Assembly (NCBI GenBank): GCA_013215525.1
Contig: JABSQY010000022.1
Span: 1-21,091 of the forward strand
Source: Nanoarchaeales archaeon
Lineage (GTDB): Archaea; Nanobdellota; Nanobdellia; Woesearchaeales; UBA583
DNA length: 21,091 bases
Reading direction: 5' to 3'
Shown here: piece after piece, positions 20,841 to 21,091 of the stretch
How the letters are laid out: each line of letters starts with the position of its first letter
How positions within the stretch are numbered: position 1 is the first letter of the stretch
Translations under genes and position numbers: made by a program
The notes under the pieces: generated by a model
Databases searched by the model: none
Told to the model about the DNA's origin: nothing
What the model saw: the letters and a program-made list of their open reading frames with translations, nothing else

Positions 20841-21091
20841 ATGAATCACAAAGAATTAGCAGTCGTAAACGGACTAAAAGAAATTGGACAAGATATGATA
20901 GAGCAAATGAATGATAATAAATATTCATTTAAATTTCAAGTAGAATCAGATAAAGTAGGAGAGGAAAATGTATCTGCAAGTATGTTGTATTTTCTTCATA
21001 AGAAAGGTTTAATAAGTACACCAAGAATTGTTTGTAAAATTAAAATTTTAACTTCAGAAAGAGAAAATACTAGAGGAGAAAGTAAAGGAGC
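20841..21091 (+). CDS. Unknown protein, 3' end beyond the window
   Basis: An open frame from ATG 20841 runs to the right edge (83 codons visible). It begins MNHKELAVVNGLKEIGQDMI and is soluble and charged. A short YFLHKKGLIS segment might belong to a small helical DNA-binding domain, but this is weak. It has no resemblance to the missing DP2 C-terminus. The start is supported by a TATA box at the standard spacing. Confidence 0.6.
   Translation, partial: MNHKELAVVNGLKEIGQDMIEQMNDNKYSFKFQVESDKVGEENVSASMLYFLHKKGLISTPRIVCKIKILTSERENTRGESKG

Overview
The window is AT-rich and archaeal. It encodes the large subunit of the archaeal family-D DNA polymerase (N-terminal part), a CDC48/VAT-type double AAA+ ATPase, TrmB-like and Lrp-like regulators and class III signal-peptide (pilin-like) proteins. 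At least seven genes have an archaeal TATA box whose first base lies exactly 29 nt before the start codon, and most others are at 30 nt, so most mRNAs look leaderless. No Shine-Dalgarno pattern recurs. Small accessory genes, short intergenic gaps, a gene-split polymerase subunit and an RlmN homologue suggest a DPANN archaeon of the Woesearchaeota/Pacearchaeota kind. That placement is inference.

Layout. 1-980: the end of a tandem Lrp/AsnC-like protein, then copy 1 of a structured RNA element. 979-4570: rlmN, a small Lys-rich membrane protein and a TrmB-like regulator (all minus), divergent from a heme-oxygenase-like (diiron oxidase-type) protein, then a four-helix membrane protein. 4570-9650: a secreted thioredoxin/six-hairpin protein fused to a CcdA membrane domain, a YbjQ-family protein, a Nudix hydrolase, a class II Fic protein and a DUF6879-like gene that seems to start at AUA. 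9650-12860: an unknown gene, copy 2 of the RNA element, and cdc48 with unusual pore loops. 12860-13945: a methyltransferase and a GNAT acetyltransferase. 13946-19026: a tightly coupled four-gene operon on the minus strand, one large soluble protein of unknown function followed by three membrane-anchored pilin-like or surface proteins. 19027-19306: a divergent promoter region with an almost G-free A/C tract and five 11-bp repeats. 19307-20731: the N-terminal part of PolD DP2 as a separate gene. A new leaderless gene then runs off the right edge.

How parts may work together. The four-gene operon probably builds a cell-surface fibre or adhesin. The CcdA fusion probably carries reducing equivalents across the membrane to an external thioredoxin domain. 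The TrmB-like gene shares a promoter region with the oxidase-like gene and may control it. The two RNA elements (94-nt hairpins, no indels, one full compensatory base-pair change and two wobble-compatible changes) are the best candidate for something undescribed. No tRNA, rRNA, CRISPR array, transposase or integrase was seen.
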